NCBI GenBank assembly: GCA_934572325.1
Contig: CAKTKT010000005.1
Coordinates: 1 to 51,083 of the forward strand
Source: an uncultured Oscillospiraceae bacterium
GTDB taxonomy: Bacteria > Bacillota > Clostridia > Oscillospirales > Oscillospiraceae
Direction of reading: 5' to 3'
Length of the DNA stretch: 51,083 bases
Numbering within the stretch: position 1 is the first letter of the stretch; the number at the start of each line of letters is the position of its first letter. The translations under genes and the position numbers were made by a program. The notes below the pieces were generated by a model that was not told the DNA's origin, searched no databases, and saw nothing but the letters and a program-made list of their open reading frames with translations. Below, piece by piece: positions 8,559 through 17,090 of the stretch.

Positions 8559-9527
8559 ATGAGAGCGTTTACCCGTGCGCTGACGATATTGACGGCGCTG
8601 CTGCTGTTGCTGCTGACAGGCTGCGCTATGGAGGATGATGAGACGCTCGGCGTTTACACCTGTGCGCAGCTCCGCGCCTCCGGCGAGCGCTATGACGCCG
8701 GCAGCGTGCTCGCCTCGCCCGCCGCGCTTGAGCTCAAGCGCGGCGGCAAAGCCGTGCTGACGCTCGACGGCGCGGTATATGAGGGGCAGTGGTTCAATGA
8801 AAACGGCGTTTTCGACCTTGTGACGGGCGCGGGCGTCTCCCACGGAACGCTCTCCGGCGGCGTGTGCGCGTTTGATCTTCTGGACGAGGGCGTGGTGTAT
8901 ATTTTCCTGCGCGAGGGCGCGCAGCTTCCCGCCGGGGATGAGCCCGTCGGCGAGGACGCGGCGCAAAACGCCGTGCAGAAGGCGTGGAACGGCGGCTGGT
9001 ACGGCTGGTGGTCTATCAGCAATGCCGCGGGCGGCTGGGCGGCGCTCGACCGCCAGTGGTACGACTGCTTTGCCCGCATAGAGGTTGACGCGGACGGCGT
9101 CGGCACGCTCACGCTCTGGGATGAGAGCATGAGCGCCGCCTCGCCCATGGGCGAGATCGCCGTCGCCGTCTCTGCCGGCGAGGGCGGCGCGCCGGACACG
9201 CTCGTCTCCACGGGCGGCACATTCTGGCTCGCCGAAATCGGCGAGGGGGAATGGACGCTCGACCCAACGGCTTACGGCTTTGAAAATATGCTCGTCGTCG
9301 ATGCCGCGCACTACGCCTCCGAGGAGGGCAGCTTTGACTACACCATCGTCCTGCGCCCTTGGGGCACGGTGTGGAGCGACGTGGAGAGCGCGGCGGAAGA
9401 GCTTCTCCCGTACTATTATAACGACTGGTATCTCCCCGCGATAGAGGCGGGCGAGGCGATGCCGGACAGCCTTGACGCAGCCGCTGTCACGCCGCGCGCG
9501 GACAGCGAATCAAAAGAAGAGGAGTGA
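8559..9527 (+). CDS. Lipoprotein of unknown function, co-encoded with SPFH protein
   Basis: A 322-residue lipoprotein with a hydrophobic run of six leucines and the lipobox L-T-G-C near residue 21. The mature part is rich in Asp, Gly and Trp, including G-G-W-Y-G-W-W-S near residue 147, and shows no enzyme motif I can name. The start at 8559 is set by GAAGGAG (8548-8554); an in-frame ATG at 8508 overlaps the attenuator hairpin and has no ribosome site. It ends 9 nt before the zinc-ribbon membrane protein gene. It is probably an extracytoplasmic partner of this operon's membrane proteins. Confidence 0.65.
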   Translation: MRAFTRALTILTALLLLLLTGCAMEDDETLGVYTCAQLRASGERYDAGSVLASPAALELKRGGKAVLTLDGAVYEGQWFNENGVFDLVTGAGVSHGTLSGGVCAFDLLDEGVVYIFLREGAQLPAGDEPVGEDAAQNAVQKAWNGGWYGWWSISNAAGGWAALDRQWYDCFARIEVDADGVGTLTLWDESMSAASPMGEIAVAVSAGEGGAPDTLVSTGGTFWLAEIGEGEWTLDPTAYGFENMLVVDAAHYASEEGSFDYTIVLRPWGTVWSDVESAAEELLPYYYNDWYLPAIEAGEAMPDSLDAAAVTPRADSESKEEE

Positions 9528-9536
9528 TATTGACCC

Positions 9537-10679
9537 ATGGCAGATCAGGTGACAAACTATAAGTGCCCGGCGTGTACAGGTCCCATGCACTTTGACAGCG
9601 CCACCGGCAGGCTGCAATGCGACTACTGCGGAAGCAGCTACGAGGTCAGCGAGATAGAGGCGCTGTATGCCGACAAGAATGCAGCCGCAGCCGACGCCGC
9701 GGCAAAGGCGGAGGAGAAGCGGGCGAGCACCGACAGAAAGGACGGCGGGGTCGATGGCTGGCAGCTTGAGGACACCGGCACGGAGTGGAACGACAGCGAG
9801 AGCGGCGTGAAGGCGTACAACTGCCCGAGCTGCGGCGCGGAGCTTATCTGCGACGATACCACCGCCGCGACAAGCTGCCCCTACTGCGACAACCCCACCA
9901 TCATCCCGTCCTCGCTCTCCGGCAGTCTCAAGCCGGACGCGATAGTGCCGTTCAAGCTCGACAAGGAGCAGGCGAAGAAGGCGTTCCGCAGCCATCTCAA
10001 GGGCAAGAGGCTTCTGCCGAGGCTCTTCTCCGAGGAGAACCATCTAGACGAGATAAAGGGGCTGTACGTTCCGTTCTGGCTCTTTGACGCGAGCGCGGAC
10101 GCGGACATAACATACACCGGCAATCAGGTGCGCACATGGTCGGATGAGGACTATAACTATACCGAGACGAAGGAATATGAGCTTCGGCGCAGTGGCAGCC
10201 TTGACTTTGAGAATGTTCCCGTGGACGGGTCGGAGAAGATAGACAACAAGCTTATGGAGTCTGTCGAGCCGTTTGACGTCGCTCAGGCGGTCGATTTCAA
10301 GACGGCGTACCTTGCCGGCTACCTTGCGGACAAGTACGACGTCGCCGCGAAGGACTGCGTCGGGCGGGCAAACGCGCGTATGCAGGAGAGCGTGAAGGAC
10401 ACGTTCTTCTCCACGACGAGCGGATACAGCACCGTCATTCCGAAGTCCACCTATATTCATGTCAACAAGGGACGCGCGCGGTATATGCTGCTGCCCGTGT
10501 GGGTGCTCAACACCACATGGAGAGACGAGAAGTACGTGTTCGCAATGAACGGACAGACCGGCAAGTTCGTGGGCAACCTGCCCTGTGACAAGTCGCTCCT
10601 ACGCAAGTGGTATTTCATCTATGCGGGTGCTTTCGCCGCGGCGCTCTATGCCATAGGGTGGCTGCTGTATCTCATGTAA
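9537..10679 (+). CDS. Zinc-ribbon membrane protein, YdjG-like
   Basis: A 380-residue protein with two N-terminal zinc ribbons: C-P-A-C ... C-D-Y-C (residues 9-32) and C-P-S-C ... C-P-Y-C (about 96-119). An acidic Ala/Lys-rich linker joins them. A beta-rich central domain with W-L-F-D-A-S and V-L-N-T-T-W segments follows. One transmembrane helix lies at the extreme C-terminus (about 356-380). This matches proteins annotated as TFIIB-type zinc ribbon or DNA-helicase-like, and the zinc-ribbon partner YdjG in Bacillus. DNA helicase function is not supported, since no P-loop is present. A cytoplasmic zinc domain tethered to the membrane is the simplest reading, perhaps docking the SPFH protein. 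It lies 13 nt upstream of the TPM gene. Confidence 0.75.
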   Translation: MADQVTNYKCPACTGPMHFDSATGRLQCDYCGSSYEVSEIEALYADKNAAAADAAAKAEEKRASTDRKDGGVDGWQLEDTGTEWNDSESGVKAYNCPSCGAELICDDTTAATSCPYCDNPTIIPSSLSGSLKPDAIVPFKLDKEQAKKAFRSHLKGKRLLPRLFSEENHLDEIKGLYVPFWLFDASADADITYTGNQVRTWSDEDYNYTETKEYELRRSGSLDFENVPVDGSEKIDNKLMESVEPFDVAQAVDFKTAYLAGYLADKYDVAAKDCVGRANARMQESVKDTFFSTTSGYSTVIPKSTYIHVNKGRARYMLLPVWVLNTTWRDEKYVFAMNGQTGKFVGNLPCDKSLLRKWYFIYAGAFAAALYAIGWLLYLM

Positions 10680-10692
10680 GGAGGGTACGAGA

Positions 10693-11946
10693 ATGAAGAA
10701 AAGATTTTTCGCGCTGCTCGCCGTGCTTGCCCTCGCTTTTGCGCTGTGCGCCGCGCCCGCGTGTGCGGACGGAGGGAGCTTCATATACGGCTTTGAGAAC
10801 AACAGCTATGACTGGGTTGCCGAGGGCGATATGCTCGCGCAGGAGCTCTATGACGAATACGGTCTCGCCGTGTGCTTTGCGCACGAGGAGACGCTCGGCA
10901 ACATGACATTGGAGGAGCTCTCCCGCAGCATCTACGACGCGAAGGCTCCTGCCGGTGACGGCTTTCTGTTGCTCGACTGCGACGAGGCAAGCTGGTATTA
11001 CATATACTACTCCGGCACGGCGAACGGCATATTCACCGATGCTGATACCGAGTCTATGTGTACCGCATACAACACCGGCGGCAAGACCTACGGCGCCTCC
11101 ATACGCGCCTATCTCCTTATGGCGCGCGAGATCATCGCGCGTGTGACAGCCTCCGATGTGCCGGAGGGAATGATAACCCTGCCGGACGGCAGCCTGATCC
11201 CCGCCGAGCGCCAGCTTCCCCGCGTGGTGGATAACGCCGCCATTCTCGACGCGGAGACGCTCGCCCGACTCAACGAGAGGGCGGACGCCGTGAGCGAGAA
11301 GTATCGCTGCGACGTTGCCGTCGTGCTCACGGACGGCACGGACGGCAAGACCACCGAGAACTACGCCTTTGATTTCTATGAAGCCAACGGCTACGGCTAC
11401 GGCGACAATGACGACGGCGTGATGCTCGTGGTCGATGTGACCGGACGCAGCTATCGCTGCATCACGCACGGCTTCGGCGCTTATGCGTTCACCGATGCGG
11501 GTCAGGAGTACGCGGACGGGTTTTACGTGCCGTATCTGCGCGACAGCGACTGGGCGGGGGCGGCGGAGGGCTTCATCGGCATTGCCGAAACGCTCCTGAC
11601 GGCCGCGCGCGCCGGTCAGCCGTATGATGTCGGCACGATCCCCAAGGATCCTCCCGGACTCACGGCAATACTCATTGCCGTTGCAGGCGGACTTATCACT
11701 GCGCTCATACCCATCGGTGTTATGAAGCGCAAGCTCAAATCCGTCTCTGCAAAGCGCAGCGCGGAGAGCTATGTATGCAAGGACAGCTTCCGTCTCAAGC
11801 ACAGTGACGACCGCTTCATACGCCGCTACGTATCCAAAACACCCAGACCCAAGAGCGATGATAACGACAGCAGCAGCAGCGGCGGGACGAGCTATACCAG
11901 CAGCAGCTCCGGCAGATCCTACGGCTCGCACGGCGGCTCGTTCTGA
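10693..11946 (+). CDS. TPM-domain membrane protein, YdjH/YgcG-like
   Basis: A 417-residue exported protein. It has a signal peptide (1-25, ending A-C-A), an N-terminal extracytoplasmic segment (26-170) and a TPM-phosphatase-type domain (about 174-315). The TPM domain opens P-R-V-V-D-N-A and contains D-N-D-D-G-V-M-L. A transmembrane helix (about 320-340) and a cytoplasmic tail ending in a Ser/Gly-rich stretch and H-G-G-S-F follow. This tail is typical of YgcG-like TPM proteins. A strong AAGGAGGG precedes the start. It is the last gene of the SPFH/zinc-ribbon unit. Bacillus YdjH is a comparable partner of YdjI. The N-terminal segment between signal and TPM domain is not something I recognise. 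Confidence 0.8.
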   Translation: MKKRFFALLAVLALAFALCAAPACADGGSFIYGFENNSYDWVAEGDMLAQELYDEYGLAVCFAHEETLGNMTLEELSRSIYDAKAPAGDGFLLLDCDEASWYYIYYSGTANGIFTDADTESMCTAYNTGGKTYGASIRAYLLMAREIIARVTASDVPEGMITLPDGSLIPAERQLPRVVDNAAILDAETLARLNERADAVSEKYRCDVAVVLTDGTDGKTTENYAFDFYEANGYGYGDNDDGVMLVVDVTGRSYRCITHGFGAYAFTDAGQEYADGFYVPYLRDSDWAGAAEGFIGIAETLLTAARAGQPYDVGTIPKDPPGLTAILIAVAGGLITALIPIGVMKRKLKSVSAKRSAESYVCKDSFRLKHSDDRFIRRYVSKTPRPKSDDNDSSSSGGTSYTSSSSGRSYGSHGGSF

Positions 11947-11958
11947 GCGGGAAAAAAT

Positions 11959-11997
11959 AGGGTGCAGTATTCCAAACCGGAAGGCTGCACCCTTTTT
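11959..11997. terminator. Bidirectional Rho-independent terminator
   Basis: A 9-bp stem, AGGGTGCAG (11959-11967) with CTGCACCCT (11985-11993). On the plus strand five T follow (11993-11997). On the minus strand the run of A at 11952-11957 becomes a T run. It separates the converging TPM and DUF624 genes. Confidence 0.8.
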
Positions 11998-12001
11998 CTT
12001 G

Positions 12002-12667
12002 TTATTCTTCATTCTCCGCCGCGCTGTCCTCATCTGCGCGTTCAGCCTCGGTGACGAGCCCCGCGCCGTGCTTTTTGAACGCTGGCTCGGTGAACAGCGA
12101 CCACAGCAGCATCAGCACAGCCGGCATGAACGCGAGCGGGAACAGCCAGCGCACGCTCAGCCGCGCAAGCTCCGCCGTCATCAGCACGAGTATCACCGTC
12201 GAGGGCAGATGCCCCACGGCGAGCTTCAGCGCCGTCTTGTTCAGCGCGATAAAGCCCAGCTCACAGCGCGAGAGCACGGGGAACACCCAGCACGCCGCGC
12301 CCAGCGGCAGCACCAGCGCCACATAGTACGCCGCGCCCGCCGCCGCTGCCGCGTCCGACGCGGCGGCGTACTGCCGCAGCAGCGCCAGCATCCACAGCCC
12401 GAGCGCGGCGACCGCGCCCCACAGCAGCGTCGCAAGCGCGCCCGTCACAAGCTCGTTTTTGAACGTGCGGAAAAAGCGCGCGTAGGGCTTGGGCTGCTTA
12501 TAGCGTATGCAGCGCACAACGCTGTCATACAGCGCGGCTGTCGCCGCGCCGAGAGTCGCCGCGGGAACACAGCACAATAGCCACAGCACGCTCAGCGCCA
12601 TGATGTCCGTCAGCGTGTTCAGCGCGCGCCAGAGCCAGCCCTGATAGCGGAATACGCGCCCAAGCAT
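12002..12667 (-). CDS. DUF624 (YesL-like) membrane protein
   Basis: A 221-residue membrane protein with about four or five transmembrane segments (roughly 17-40, 70-100, 108-135, 155-175, 180-200). The N-terminal region L-W-R-A-L-N-T-L-T-D and a following W-L-L-C-C-V-P-A are characteristic of the YesL/DUF624 family, usually found beside carbohydrate ABC transporters. The acidic tail (E-A-E-R-A-D-E-D) is cytoplasmic. Its ATG shares one base with the SGNH stop (TAATG), so translation is coupled. It is the last gene of the kinase-esterase-DUF624 operon. The molecular function of the family is unknown; an auxiliary role in sugar uptake is inferred from context. Confidence 0.8.
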   Translation of the reverse strand: MLGRVFRYQGWLWRALNTLTDIMALSVLWLLCCVPAATLGAATAALYDSVVRCIRYKQPKPYARFFRTFKNELVTGALATLLWGAVAALGLWMLALLRQYAAASDAAAAAGAAYYVALVLPLGAACWVFPVLSRCELGFIALNKTALKLAVGHLPSTVILVLMTAELARLSVRWLFPLAFMPAVLMLLWSLFTEPAFKKHGAGLVTEAERADEDSAAENEE

Positions 12668-13308
12668 TATGCCAGCTCGCGCACCAGCGGCGCGAGCGCG
12701 TCGGCAAGCTGACGGTGTCCACGGCGGCTGAGATGCATATAGTCCACGCTGTTGAACTCCGCCGTGCCCTCGGCGTCGAGAAACGCCCAGCCGTGCGCGA
12801 TGCAGTGCCGGCGGTACTCCTGCGCCACGCCTGCGGAGGTCGCACGGCAGGACGCGCCCATGGCGGGGTCATCGTGCCCCGCGCCTATGTGCGGCGGCGC
12901 GACGATGAGGAGGTTCGGCTTGCCGCCGCGCCACGCGGCGACGCTCTCCGCCTTCATCGCAAGGCGCTCCATGCCCAGCCCTATGCACGTCGCGTTCGCG
13001 CTGAAGCGCTCCTTCGTGTCGTTCGTGCCGAGCATGATTATCAGCAGATCCACCGGCTCGTGCGACATGAGCGTGGAGTATATCACGTCCAGTCCGGACA
13101 TACACTCGTGCAGCGGGTCGCGAAAGACGGTCGTCCGTCCGGAAAGCCCCTCCTCCAGCACGAGATAGTCCTCGCCGAGCGCCCTCTGCAAAAGGCAGGT
13201 CCAGCGCTCGTCCTCGGTGAAGCGGTCTGTGCGGCCGGCGGTGTCGTTTGGGTCTGCGCAGTAGCCGTGCGTGTTTGAATCGCCGAAGCAGACGATGTGT
13301 TTTTTCAT
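12667..13308 (-). CDS. SGNH/GDSL hydrolase, possible sialate O-acetylesterase
   Basis: A 213-residue cytoplasmic SGNH hydrolase with all four blocks: G-D-S-N-T-H-G (residues 9-15, nucleophile Ser11), the E-G-L-S-G-R-T-T glycine block near 53-60, G-T-N-D-T near 94-98, and D-Y-M-H-L-S near 189-194, with the catalytic Asp and His. This pattern matches intracellular arylesterase/acetylesterases. Because it sits in a sialic acid cluster, removal of O-acetyl groups from sialic acid or N-acyl sugars is a reasonable role (inference). SD AAGGAGA lies 6 nt upstream of the start. It begins 11 nt after the kinase stop and overlaps DUF624 by one base. Confidence 0.85.
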   Translation of the reverse strand: MKKHIVCFGDSNTHGYCADPNDTAGRTDRFTEDERWTCLLQRALGEDYLVLEEGLSGRTTVFRDPLHECMSGLDVIYSTLMSHEPVDLLIIMLGTNDTKERFSANATCIGLGMERLAMKAESVAAWRGGKPNLLIVAPPHIGAGHDDPAMGASCRATSAGVAQEYRRHCIAHGWAFLDAEGTAEFNSVDYMHLSRRGHRQLADALAPLVRELA

Positions 13309-13319
13309 GTGCGATCTCC

Positions 13320-14702
13320 TTACTTTTTTATCTCCGGCAGGGAAGCTGCGGCGGCGGACTGACCGACGCGGCGGAACTTCTCATCCGGCAGCGCGAGGTG
13401 TATGCGCTTTGCAAGCTCGCCGTACTCGTCGCGCAGAACGCGCTCGCACTCGCTTATAACAAGCTCGCCGCCGCGTCCGGACATCACGCGCCCGAGCAGC
13501 AGCACATGGCGGAAGCCGTACATATCGTGGTACAGCGCGAGCGAGTGCGCCAGATACACGCCGATGCTGCGGTATATTGCGGCGGCGCGGTCGTCGCCCT
13601 CCTCCATCAGCTTCTGCACGACCTTGAGCTTTTCCGCCGGGGAGAGCGCGCCGTCAAGCGCGATGCCCGCCGCCGGGGCGAGCTTTATAACGCCGTCCTG
13701 CGAGAAGTACTTCACGCCGCACCCGACGTCGAGCGACCACTCGTCCTGCATCGCGGCGGGGTTCGCGTCCACGGGGATGAATGCCAGCTCGTTGAGCCAG
13801 CCGGTGATGTACCCGTTCTCATCGACGTAGCCGACCGCCTCGCTCGTGCCCATGGCGATGCCGAGGATGTTCGTGTCTCCGAGGCTGATCGCACCGGCGA
13901 GCGCGGTGACGTCGCCGTCGTTGAAAACGCAGAACGGCACGTCGCCGAACGTGTCGGTGATAGCGCGGATATAGATGTCCTTGACCTTCGCGTCGAAAAG
14001 CTCCTGCGGCACCTTGAGGAAGAGCGAGGCGCTCATGGTGCGGTTATTTATGTACACGCCCGCGCTCGACACGCCCACCGCGTCCACGCGCGGCATATGC
14101 GCCGCCGCCTCCTTGAGCGCGGCAACGATGCCGTCATAGTGATAGTCCGGATCGGCGGTCGTCTTGGGAAACCACACCACCTCCTCGGAGTACACCGTCT
14201 CCCCGTCCACCACGGCGGAGACCTTGCGGTCGCTCCCGCCGGCGTCAAAGCCTATGCGGCAGCCGTCGAAATGCCCGCCCGCAGGCTGGGGAGAGTCCTT
14301 CGCCTCCGGCAGCACGTCGGTGTAGACGACCTCGAACGGTCTTTCATATATTTTGGAGAAATAATCCCAGTCAAATTCCTGACAGCCGCCCGCGCCGAAG
14401 CAGGCGCGGATATACTCGCACATATCGCGATCGCCGCTTATGTACACGCGCCAGCCGCCCTTCATCCACAGCACGGACTTGACGAGGCGGCGGACATAGT
14501 ATCTGTCGGCTTCGAGCATATCGGCAGTGCCGTGTATGAACGTATGAACGGCAGCCATCTCGCCGCCGCTGCGCTCCACGGCGATGCCGAGCGGCTTTTT
14601 CGCCGCTGAGAGAAAGGCGTGGTTAAACTTGTAGAGCGGGAAGAAATCACGGTCAAGCTCCGGTAGATTTCTGACGCTCGCCTCAATTCCGAGATAGTTC
14701 AT
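13320..14702 (-). CDS. ROK-like sugar kinase with N-terminal extension (putative GlcNAc/ManNAc kinase)
   Basis: A 460-residue protein. The kinase core of the actin-like ATPase fold runs from about 148. It has the phosphate-1 loop G-F-D-A-G-G-S-D-R-K (151-160), G-V-S-S-A-G-V near 210-216, N-D-G-D-V-T-A-L-A-G-A (261-271) resembling the ROK catalytic block, and G-I-A-M-G-T-S-E-A (281-289). The first 145 residues are an extra domain I do not recognise, so the protein is longer than the usual 300-residue ROK kinase. The start at 14702 is set by GGAGG 9 nt upstream; earlier in-frame codons lie inside the promoter. In this cluster it most likely phosphorylates GlcNAc or ManNAc released from sialic acid. 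The classic ROK zinc motif is not seen. Confidence 0.7.
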   Translation of the reverse strand: MNYLGIEASVRNLPELDRDFFPLYKFNHAFLSAAKKPLGIAVERSGGEMAAVHTFIHGTADMLEADRYYVRRLVKSVLWMKGGWRVYISGDRDMCEYIRACFGAGGCQEFDWDYFSKIYERPFEVVYTDVLPEAKDSPQPAGGHFDGCRIGFDAGGSDRKVSAVVDGETVYSEEVVWFPKTTADPDYHYDGIVAALKEAAAHMPRVDAVGVSSAGVYINNRTMSASLFLKVPQELFDAKVKDIYIRAITDTFGDVPFCVFNDGDVTALAGAISLGDTNILGIAMGTSEAVGYVDENGYITGWLNELAFIPVDANPAAMQDEWSLDVGCGVKYFSQDGVIKLAPAAGIALDGALSPAEKLKVVQKLMEEGDDRAAAIYRSIGVYLAHSLALYHDMYGFRHVLLLGRVMSGRGGELVISECERVLRDEYGELAKRIHLALPDEKFRRVGQSAAAASLPEIKK

Positions 14703-14748
14703 GCTGTACGTCCTCCATATATAAAATTTGCTGTATACGCATGAAAAC

Positions 14749-14777
14749 ATTATATCACGGCTTTCCGCGCCTGTCAC
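14749..14777 (-). promoter_or_regulatory. Promoter of the kinase-esterase-DUF624 operon
   Basis: Read on the minus strand: GTGACA (14777-14772), 17-nt spacer, TATAAT (14754-14749), with TG one base upstream of the -10 (extended -10). The divergent promoter for the epimerase starts about 30 bp away. Confidence 0.7.
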
Positions 14778-14806
14778 TATGTAATAAAAAATTATTTCAC
14801 GTAAAA

Positions 14807-14833
14807 TTGTTCTTGAAAATTATTTTCTATAAT
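14807..14833 (+). promoter_or_regulatory. Epimerase promoter with RpiR-type operator
   Basis: A perfect TATAAT (14828-14833) is preceded by TTGTTC (14807-14812) at a short 15-nt spacing. The spacer contains the inverted repeat GAAAAT-T-ATTTTC (14815-14827), abutting the -10. The same 13-mer in reverse complement occurs at 16982. Position within the promoter suits a repressor, most simply the RpiR protein encoded at 16100 (inference). A second imperfect palindrome, ATTTCACGTAAAAT, lies at 14794-14807. Confidence 0.6.
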
Positions 14834-14878
14834 GCTAGTATATAGATATAGTGAGCGATTCTGAAAGGGGAGCTTATA

Positions 14879-16084
14879 ATGGACAGGCAAAAACTGCAAA
14901 GCGCAAGAGAATGGATCAGATCCGAGCTGAAGGAGTGTATAGACTTCTGGCTCAAAAACGGCATGGACGAGGTCAACGGCGGCGTGTACACCTGCCTTGA
15001 CCGCAGGGGCGAGGTGTATTCCACGGACAAAAGCGTGTGGATGCAGGGGCGCTGCGGCTGGATATTCGCGTATCTCTGCCGCGTGTACGGCGTGCGGGAG
15101 GAGTGGCTGCGCGCGTCGAAAAGCTGCATCGACTTTATGGAGGCGCACTGCATAAACCGCGCCGCAGGCGGCAGGATGTACTTCACCGTTACCGCCGAGG
15201 GCGCGCCGCTGCGCCAGCGCCGGTACTGCTTTTCCGAGGCGTTTTACGCCATGGCGAACGCGGAGTATTACGGCGTGACCGGCGAGCGCGAGCATCTTGA
15301 GCGCGCGCGCCGCGCCTATGAGCTGTACTGGGAGCTCAGCCACGGTATGCCCGACCCCACGGGGCTCGGACCCAAGACTGAGCCTGCCACGCGCACGGGG
15401 CGCGCCTTCGGCGTTCCGATGATATACCTCAACGTCACCTCCGTGATGCGCCGCGCCGATCCGGAGAACGCGGCGCTCTATGACGAGCGCGCCGCCGCCT
15501 GCGTGGACGAGATATTCCGCTATCACGTCCATCCGGAGCTGAAATGCGTGCTGGAGAACGTCGCGGTTGACGGCAGCGCGAGATTGTATTACACTGAAGG
15601 GCGCACCGTCAATCCCGGGCACGATATAGAGGGCGTGTGGTTTCTTTTGGAGCACGCGCGCCGCACCGGCGACACGGCGCTCGTCGGCAGGGCGGAGGAG
15701 ATATTCAACTGGGCGATTAACGCCGGCTGGGATAAGGAATACGGCGGGCTTTTGTACTTCGTTGACGCTCTGGGCAGACCGCCCGAGGCGTATGAGCACG
15801 ACATGAAGCTCTGGTGGCCGCATGACGAGATACTCATATCCTCGCTCATGCTCTATAAGGACACCGGCAAGGAGGAATACCTCGACTGGTTTTACACCAC
15901 GCTCGACTACTGCAAGGCGCATTTTGCCGACAGCGAGTACGGCGAGTGGTACGGGTATCTCCGCCGCGACGGCAAGCCGACCGAGCCGCCGTGCAAGGGC
16001 TCGACCTTCAAAGGACCGTTCCATCTGCCGCGTATGCTGATAATGACGGACATCATGGCAGGGGAACTGCTCGCGAAACAGTGA
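14879..16084 (+). CDS. N-acylglucosamine 2-epimerase (AGE/RnBP family)
   Basis: A 401-residue (alpha/alpha)6-barrel epimerase that interconverts ManNAc and GlcNAc. Length and the two catalytic histidines match the family: H248 in N-P-G-H-D-I-E and H382 in G-P-F-H-L-P-R, the same numbers as in the porcine enzyme. R-x-W-x-Q-type residues (W-M-Q-G-R-C-G, 54-60) form the usual substrate rim. No signal peptide is present. The strong site AAGGGGAG lies upstream of the start. It leads the plus arm of the sialic acid cluster and is followed at 15 nt by rpiR. With the lyase at 20550 and the kinase at 13320 it suggests neuraminate -> ManNAc -> GlcNAc -> GlcNAc-6-P. A cellobiose 2-epimerase is a less likely alternative. 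Confidence 0.88.
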   Translation: MDRQKLQSAREWIRSELKECIDFWLKNGMDEVNGGVYTCLDRRGEVYSTDKSVWMQGRCGWIFAYLCRVYGVREEWLRASKSCIDFMEAHCINRAAGGRMYFTVTAEGAPLRQRRYCFSEAFYAMANAEYYGVTGEREHLERARRAYELYWELSHGMPDPTGLGPKTEPATRTGRAFGVPMIYLNVTSVMRRADPENAALYDERAAACVDEIFRYHVHPELKCVLENVAVDGSARLYYTEGRTVNPGHDIEGVWFLLEHARRTGDTALVGRAEEIFNWAINAGWDKEYGGLLYFVDALGRPPEAYEHDMKLWWPHDEILISSLMLYKDTGKEEYLDWFYTTLDYCKAHFADSEYGEWYGYLRRDGKPTEPPCKGSTFKGPFHLPRMLIMTDIMAGELLAKQ

Positions 16085-16099
16085 TTATAGGAGAAATGT

Positions 16100-16963
16100 A
16101 TGGGGCAGAGCAGCGCAAATGTATTTGAGCGGATAAGCGCGGAGTATTATAATCTCACCGCCGCGGAGAAAAAGGCGGCGGACTACGTGCTTTCGCACCA
16201 GAGGAAAACGCAGGACATGAGCATAACCGAGCTTGCCGCGGCAAGCGGCGTGGCGGAGGCGACGGTGTCGCGCTTTTGCCGGCGTCTGGGGTGCAAGGGG
16301 TATAACGCCTTTCGCCTCGCCATCGCCAACTCCATCGCCCGCCGCCCGCAGCAGTCCAACCCGCTCTCCGGCGAGGTTCTCGACGACGACAGCTTTTCCG
16401 ACGTCTGCAAAAAGCTCTATACCGCCAATGTCAGCGCCATGACCCAGACGCTTGAGCTTGTCCGGCCGGAGGATTATATCCGCGCGGCGGATATACTGGA
16501 GCGGGCGGACAAGGTGCTGTGCATGGGGCAGGGCGGCTCTATGATAATCGCAATGGAGGCGGCGCATCTCTTCTCCACCGCGAGCGGGAAGTTCTTTGCC
16601 GTGACCGATTCGCATATGCAGACCGTCGCCATTGCCACCGCGGGCGAGAACGACGTCGTGCTCTTTTTCTCCTACTCCGGCGCGACGAAGGATCTTGTCG
16701 AGACGCTGTCCTACGCCCGAGAGCGCGGGCTGAAAACGATACTTGTCACGCACTTTGCCAAATCCCCCGGCGCGGAGCTGGCGGACGTGGTGCTGCTGTG
16801 CGGCGCGGACGAAAGCCCGCTTCAGCTCGGCTCTATCGGCGCGAGGATCGCGCAGATGTATCTTATGGACGTGCTGTTTTCCGAGCTGTGCCGTCGCAAT
16901 CTGGACGAGTGCCGCCAGAGCCGCGCCCGCATCGCCGCCGCGCTCGCGGAAAAGCACATATAA
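16100..16963 (+). CDS. RpiR-family transcriptional regulator
   Basis: A 287-residue regulator. The N-terminal helix-turn-helix domain (residues 1-77) contains A-S-G-V-A-E-A-T-V-S-R-F-C-R. The C-terminal SIS domain (about 120-255) contains G-Q-G-G-S-M and F-S-Y-S-G-A-T-K-D, and would bind a phosphosugar. Family members such as staphylococcal NanR control sialic acid genes in response to ManNAc-6-P or related ligands. It lies 15 nt downstream of the epimerase with its own AGGAGA site. Operator-like repeats GAAAAT-N-ATTTTC upstream of the epimerase and of the ABC transporter are the probable targets. Confidence 0.92.
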   Translation: MGQSSANVFERISAEYYNLTAAEKKAADYVLSHQRKTQDMSITELAAASGVAEATVSRFCRRLGCKGYNAFRLAIANSIARRPQQSNPLSGEVLDDDSFSDVCKKLYTANVSAMTQTLELVRPEDYIRAADILERADKVLCMGQGGSMIIAMEAAHLFSTASGKFFAVTDSHMQTVAIATAGENDVVLFFSYSGATKDLVETLSYARERGLKTILVTHFAKSPGAELADVVLLCGADESPLQLGSIGARIAQMYLMDVLFSELCRRNLDECRQSRARIAAALAEKHI

Positions 16964-16981
16964 CGCAGACGCACTGCGCTT

Positions 16982-16994
16982 GAAAATAATTTTC
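16982..16994. promoter_or_regulatory. RpiR-type operator candidate, second copy
   Basis: GAAAATAATTTTC, a 6-1-6 perfect inverted repeat. It is the exact reverse complement of the element at 14815-14827. It lies 18 nt after the rpiR stop and about 120 bp upstream of the transporter promoter. Confidence 0.55.
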
Positions 16995-17012
16995 CCGCTC
17001 CTTTCTTCTCAC

Positions 17013-17045
17013 TATCCCCCGGAAAGCGCACAGCGCCGGGGGATA
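17013..17045. terminator. Hairpin between rpiR and the transporter genes
   Basis: A 10-bp stem, TATCCCCCGG (17013-17022) with CCGGGGGATA (17036-17045), 13-nt loop. No T run follows on either strand, so termination would be weak or Rho-dependent. It probably marks the end of the epimerase-rpiR transcript. Confidence 0.5.
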
Positions 17046-17090
17046 CGCATACCGCATTTCTGTAAATAATCTTCTTGTTTTCAAATTGAA

